DNA from: JAGQTE01 sp964648005
Lineage (GTDB): Bacteria; Actinomycetota; Acidimicrobiia; Acidimicrobiales; Acidimicrobilacustridaceae
NCBI GenBank assembly: GCA_964648005.1
Contig: CAZYKR010000031.1
Location: forward strand, 1-23,322
DNA: 23,322 bases
Direction: 5' to 3'
Shown here piece after piece: positions 22,607-23,322 of the stretch. The notes under the pieces are model-generated. The model saw only the letters and a program-made list of their open reading frames with translations, made no database searches and was not told where the DNA came from. Both the position numbers and the translations under genes were made by a program. Positions within the stretch are counted from its first letter, which is position 1. Each line of letters opens with the position of its first letter.

Positions 22607-23322
22607 GTGGCAACCACAACCGACTCCTACGGGGCAAAGGACATCACCGTCCTCGAGGGCCTCGAGGCCGTCCGCAAGCGGCCCGGCATGTACATCGGCT
22701 CGACCGGCCCCGCCGGTCTGCACCACCTGGTGTGGGAGGTCGTCGACAACGCCGTCGACGAGGCCATGGCTGGTCACTGCACCCGCATCGACGTCACCCT
22801 CCTGGCCGACGGGGGGTGTGAGGTCGTCGACGACGGGCGCGGCATCCCCACCGATCAGCACCCCGACCCGAAGATGAAGAAGCTGTCGGCGGCGGAGGTG
22901 GTGCTCACCGTGCTCCACGCCGGCGGCAAGTTCGGCGGCGAGGGCTACGCCGTCTCGGGCGGCCTGCACGGCGTGGGCGTGTCGGTGGTCAACGCCCTGT
23001 CCACCAAGGTCGAGGTCGAGATCGACCGCGACGGCAAGCGCCATTACATGGACTTCGCTGGCGGCGGCAAGCTCAAGACCCGGCTCAAGGTCACCGGCGA
23101 CGCACCCCGCGGCCGCACGGGCACGACCGTGCGGTTCTGGCCCGACCCGACCATCTTCGACGAGGTCGAGTTCCGGATGCAGACGCTGCTCGAGCGGTTC
23201 CAGATGATGGCGTTCCTCAACAAGGGGCTCGAGATCCGCTGTCGCGACAAGCGTCCGGGCGGTTCGCCCGAGTGGGTGACCTACAAGTACGCCAACGGCC
23301 TGGTCGACTTCGTCAAGCACCT
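22607..23322 (+). CDS. gyrB: DNA gyrase subunit B, N-terminal part (cut by window edge)
   Basis: The first 238 codons of the ATPase subunit of DNA gyrase, which drives negative supercoiling. The GHKL ATP-binding site is complete: EVVDNAVDEA (the Mg-binding asparagine), VVDDGRGIP, then GGKFGGEGYAVSGGLHGVGV as the lid and SVVNALS. The N-terminal arm GLEAVRKRPGMYIGST is typical. The GTG at 22607 gives ATTTDSYGAKDITVLEGLEA; AGGA lies 11 bases upstream, rather far. The extended -10 promoter at 22484 gives a leader of about 110 bases. The rest and gyrA would lie to the right. Confidence 0.97.
   Translation, partial: MATTTDSYGAKDITVLEGLEAVRKRPGMYIGSTGPAGLHHLVWEVVDNAVDEAMAGHCTRIDVTLLADGGCEVVDDGRGIPTDQHPDPKMKKLSAAEVVLTVLHAGGKFGGEGYAVSGGLHGVGVSVVNALSTKVEVEIDRDGKRHYMDFAGGGKLKTRLKVTGDAPRGRTGTTVRFWPDPTIFDEVEFRMQTLLERFQMMAFLNKGLEIRCRDKRPGGSPEWVTYKYANGLVDFVKH

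Overview
This GC-rich, gene-dense window is the chromosomal replication-origin neighbourhood of a high-GC Gram-positive bacterium (Actinomycetota). The gene order closely parallels the one known around oriC in Mycobacterium tuberculosis: pcnA/cca, a DUF6049-like gene, a kinase gene in the mviN position, sigM-like sigma factor, anti-sigma factor, trxB, trxA, cwlM, then parB-parA-rsmG-jag-yidC-yidD-rnpA-rpmH on the other strand, then dnaA-dnaN-recF-DUF721-gyrB. GTG starts, an absent mutT4 and a missing murJ in the mviN slot fit a lineage outside the mycobacteria. Acidimicrobiia is my guess, but this is inference. Window edges cut the CCA-adding enzyme (left) and gyrB (right).

Layout. (1) 1-1637, minus: start of cca and a histone-deacetylase-like amidohydrolase. 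(2) 1706-8700, plus: GNAT acetyltransferase, DUF6049-like envelope protein, DegV lipid-binding protein, a transmembrane Ser/Thr kinase with a discoidin-like outer domain, ECF sigma factor and membrane anti-sigma factor. (3) 8954-11964, plus: small two-helix membrane protein, thioredoxin reductase, thioredoxin, CwlM-like pseudo-amidase. (4) 11965-12201: convergent gap with five DnaA-box-like 9-mers. (5) 12202-17806, minus: parB, parA, two parS sites, rsmG, jag, yidC, yidD, rnpA, rpmH. (6) 17807-18212: divergent rpmH/dnaA control region. (7) 18213-23322, plus: dnaA, dnaN, recF, dciA-like gene, gyrB.

How they fit together: dnaA/dnaN/recF/dciA/gyrB serve initiation and replication. parA/parB/parS segregate the origin. 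rpmH/rnpA/yidD/yidC/jag serve translation, RNase P and membrane insertion. The kinase, sigma/anti-sigma pair, thioredoxin system and CwlM-like protein look like a wall- and redox-stress module. The most unusual points are an intact-looking kinase where M. tuberculosis has a MurJ-pseudokinase fusion; a CwlM that has lost its amidase residues; an internal start in jag preceded by a strong ribosome binding site; a repeated TANNNT box 6-9 bases upstream of several GTG/ATG starts, suggesting leaderless transcripts; and clustered DnaA boxes at a second place besides the dnaA region. I saw no IS element, phage, CRISPR array, tRNA or rRNA.
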